Shown here: positions 63,078 through 64,000 of the stretch, piece by piece | Layout of the letters: each line of letters begins with the position of its first letter | Position numbering within the stretch: position 1 is the stretch's first letter | NCBI RefSeq assembly: GCF_000754815.1 | Contig: NZ_KN150747.1 | Coordinates: 1,581,908-1,645,907 of the forward strand | Reading direction: 5' to 3' | Source: Yersinia ruckeri ATCC 29473 | GTDB taxonomy: Bacteria > Pseudomonadota > Gammaproteobacteria > Enterobacterales > Enterobacteriaceae | Length of the DNA: 64,000 nt | The notes under the pieces: model-generated | The model's database searches: none | Told to the model about the DNA's origin: nothing | Seen by the model: the letters and a program-made list of their open reading frames with translations, nothing else | Made by a program: the position numbers and the translations under genes

Positions 63078-64000
63078 GGTTAACACTCCTGAATTGCAAT
63101 ATCACCATTCCGTGGCGGTTTAATGTAGATGCGATCCGCAATTCTCCTCCGCACTGTTCCATAATTGACTGACTTATAGAGAGACCGATTCCCAAACCGA
63201 CACTTTTACTCGTGGTAAAGGGTTTCAGCAGGCGATCGGCCAACGCCAACGGCCAACCTTGCCCGTTATCACTCAGAATAAGTGAAAAGTTGTTGGTTTG
63301 TTGTTCGGTGGTAATTTCAATCACCGGCGGCTTTAGTGTGCAGGCTTCCAACGCATTAGTCAGCAGATTGACCAATACCTGCTGGATGCGGATATCATCG
63401 CCATATACCAACGGCAGATTTTCTGGTTTCCGGATCTGGGCATGCAGTGGGCGATGGCGTAGAGCCAGTAAATCCCAGGCGGCATCCAGGCTGGCGTTCA
63501 GGTCGATAGGTTGTCGCTGCTGGTCGGCATCGCTACGGCGGGAGAATTGACGTAGTTGTTTGATAATATTCACAATACGTAGAATCAAACCGCGCATTTT
63601 ATCCAGGTTGGTTTCCAATTGATGGTGATCACCATTTTTCAGCGCCTTTTCGCTGCTGAATAAATACAGCGACATCGCGTTGAGCGGCTGATTCACCTCG
63701 TGGGCAAGGGTGGTCATGGTTTGCCCCACCACGGCCAATTTAGCCGCCTGAATCAGCTCATCCTGCGCCGTGCGTAAATCATTTTCGATCGAGCGCCTTT
63801 CGTCAATCTCCTGTTTAAGCTGGTTCTTTTGTTGATTAATCTGGCTGATGGTACGGCGCAACAGCTCGGCAATACGGCCTAACTCGTCACCGCCATACAC
63901 GGGAATAGTGGTATTCAATTCGCCACAGCCTAGGCGAGCCACCGATTGATTGAGCAGAGTAAAGCGTTTAATCAGGCGTGAGCGAATGTAAAAATGGTTG
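63064..64000 (-). CDS. pgtB: PgtB-like sensor histidine kinase, 3' part
   Basis: The last ~312 residues of a kinase whose frame stays open to the window edge, so the N-terminal sensor lies outside. Visible are a HAMP-like linker, a coiled coil, the H-box TLAHEVNQPLNAM, an N-box NLLTNALEAC, a G-box DNGQGW and GLGIGLSIS. It would phosphorylate the adjacent PgtA-like regulator. In Salmonella PgtABC controls phosphoglycerate uptake by PgtP; whether pgtC and pgtP follow cannot be seen. Confidence 0.82.
   Translation of the reverse strand, partial: NHFYIRSRLIKRFTLLNQSVARLGCGELNTTIPVYGGDELGRIAELLRRTISQINQQKNQLKQEIDERRSIENDLRTAQDELIQAAKLAVVGQTMTTLAHEVNQPLNAMSLYLFSSEKALKNGDHHQLETNLDKMRGLILRIVNIIKQLRQFSRRSDADQQRQPIDLNASLDAAWDLLALRHRPLHAQIRKPENLPLVYGDDIRIQQVLVNLLTNALEACTLKPPVIEITTEQQTNNFSLILSDNGQGWPLALADRLLKPFTTSKSVGLGIGLSISQSIMEQCGGELRIASTLNRHGMVILQFRSVNHANQ

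Overview
The window is a 64-kb stretch of core chromosome from an enteric gammaproteobacterium of the order Enterobacterales, most likely Yersinia or a close Yersiniaceae relative. The grounds are Escherichia-like protein families in Escherichia-like gene blocks (crl-proBA, sbcDC-phoBR-brnQ-proY-malZ-acpH-queA-tgt-yajC-secDF, nrdR-ribD-ribH-nusB-thiL-pgpA, xseB-ispA-dxs-thiI), a sodium-pumping NADH:quinone reductase operon that E. coli lacks, moderate base composition, and two copies of a ~165-bp palindromic repeat resembling the YPAL repeats of yersiniae. No tRNA, rRNA, prophage, CRISPR array or intact transposon was seen.

Layout. 1-6323: the nqrABCDEF operon (nqrA cut by the window edge), then apbE (flavin transferase) and nqrM (iron delivery), so the enzyme and its maturation factors form one unit. 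6360-10139: an exported GDPD-like protein with altered catalytic residues, dinB under a clear LexA box, and pepD. 10434-15213: gpt, frsA, crl, proB, proA. 15370-17828: ycgR behind a FliA-type promoter, a small two-helix membrane protein, a GNAT acetyltransferase and a DUF1471 exported peptide. 18141-21422: a Fur box followed by a periplasmic binding protein and a TonB-dependent siderophore receptor. 21646-27528: aroL, a candidate 38-residue membrane peptide, an IclR regulator, an OPT-family transporter, DUF1177, aroM and ppnP.

27582-43681: rdgC and mak divergently arranged, the sbcDC nuclease, phoBR with a Pho box plus a PstS-like protein, brnQ, proY, and malZ behind candidate MalT boxes. 43894-46145: a short-chain dehydrogenase, a 2-Cys peroxiredoxin and acpH. 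46258-56349: queA-tgt-yajC-secD-secF, then nrdR-ribD-ribH-nusB-thiL-pgpA. 56441-61807: xseB-ispA-dxs and thiI, enclosed by the two inverted palindromic repeats. 61830-64000: a PgtA/PgtB-like two-component pair, with the kinase running off the window.

The best candidate for an undescribed system is the IclR - OPT transporter - DUF1177 - AroM cluster (22810-27039). E. coli has aroM alone in this neighbourhood, with no known function. Here it is translationally coupled to DUF1177 and sits behind a predicted small-peptide/metal-chelate transporter and a dedicated regulator, which suggests a catabolic or salvage pathway. Other points are the siderophore receptor/binding-protein pair without its own permease, the PgtA-like regulator that lacks the sigma-54 contact loop and Walker B acidic residues, the catalytically altered GDPD-like protein, and the inverted repeats around dxs-thiI.
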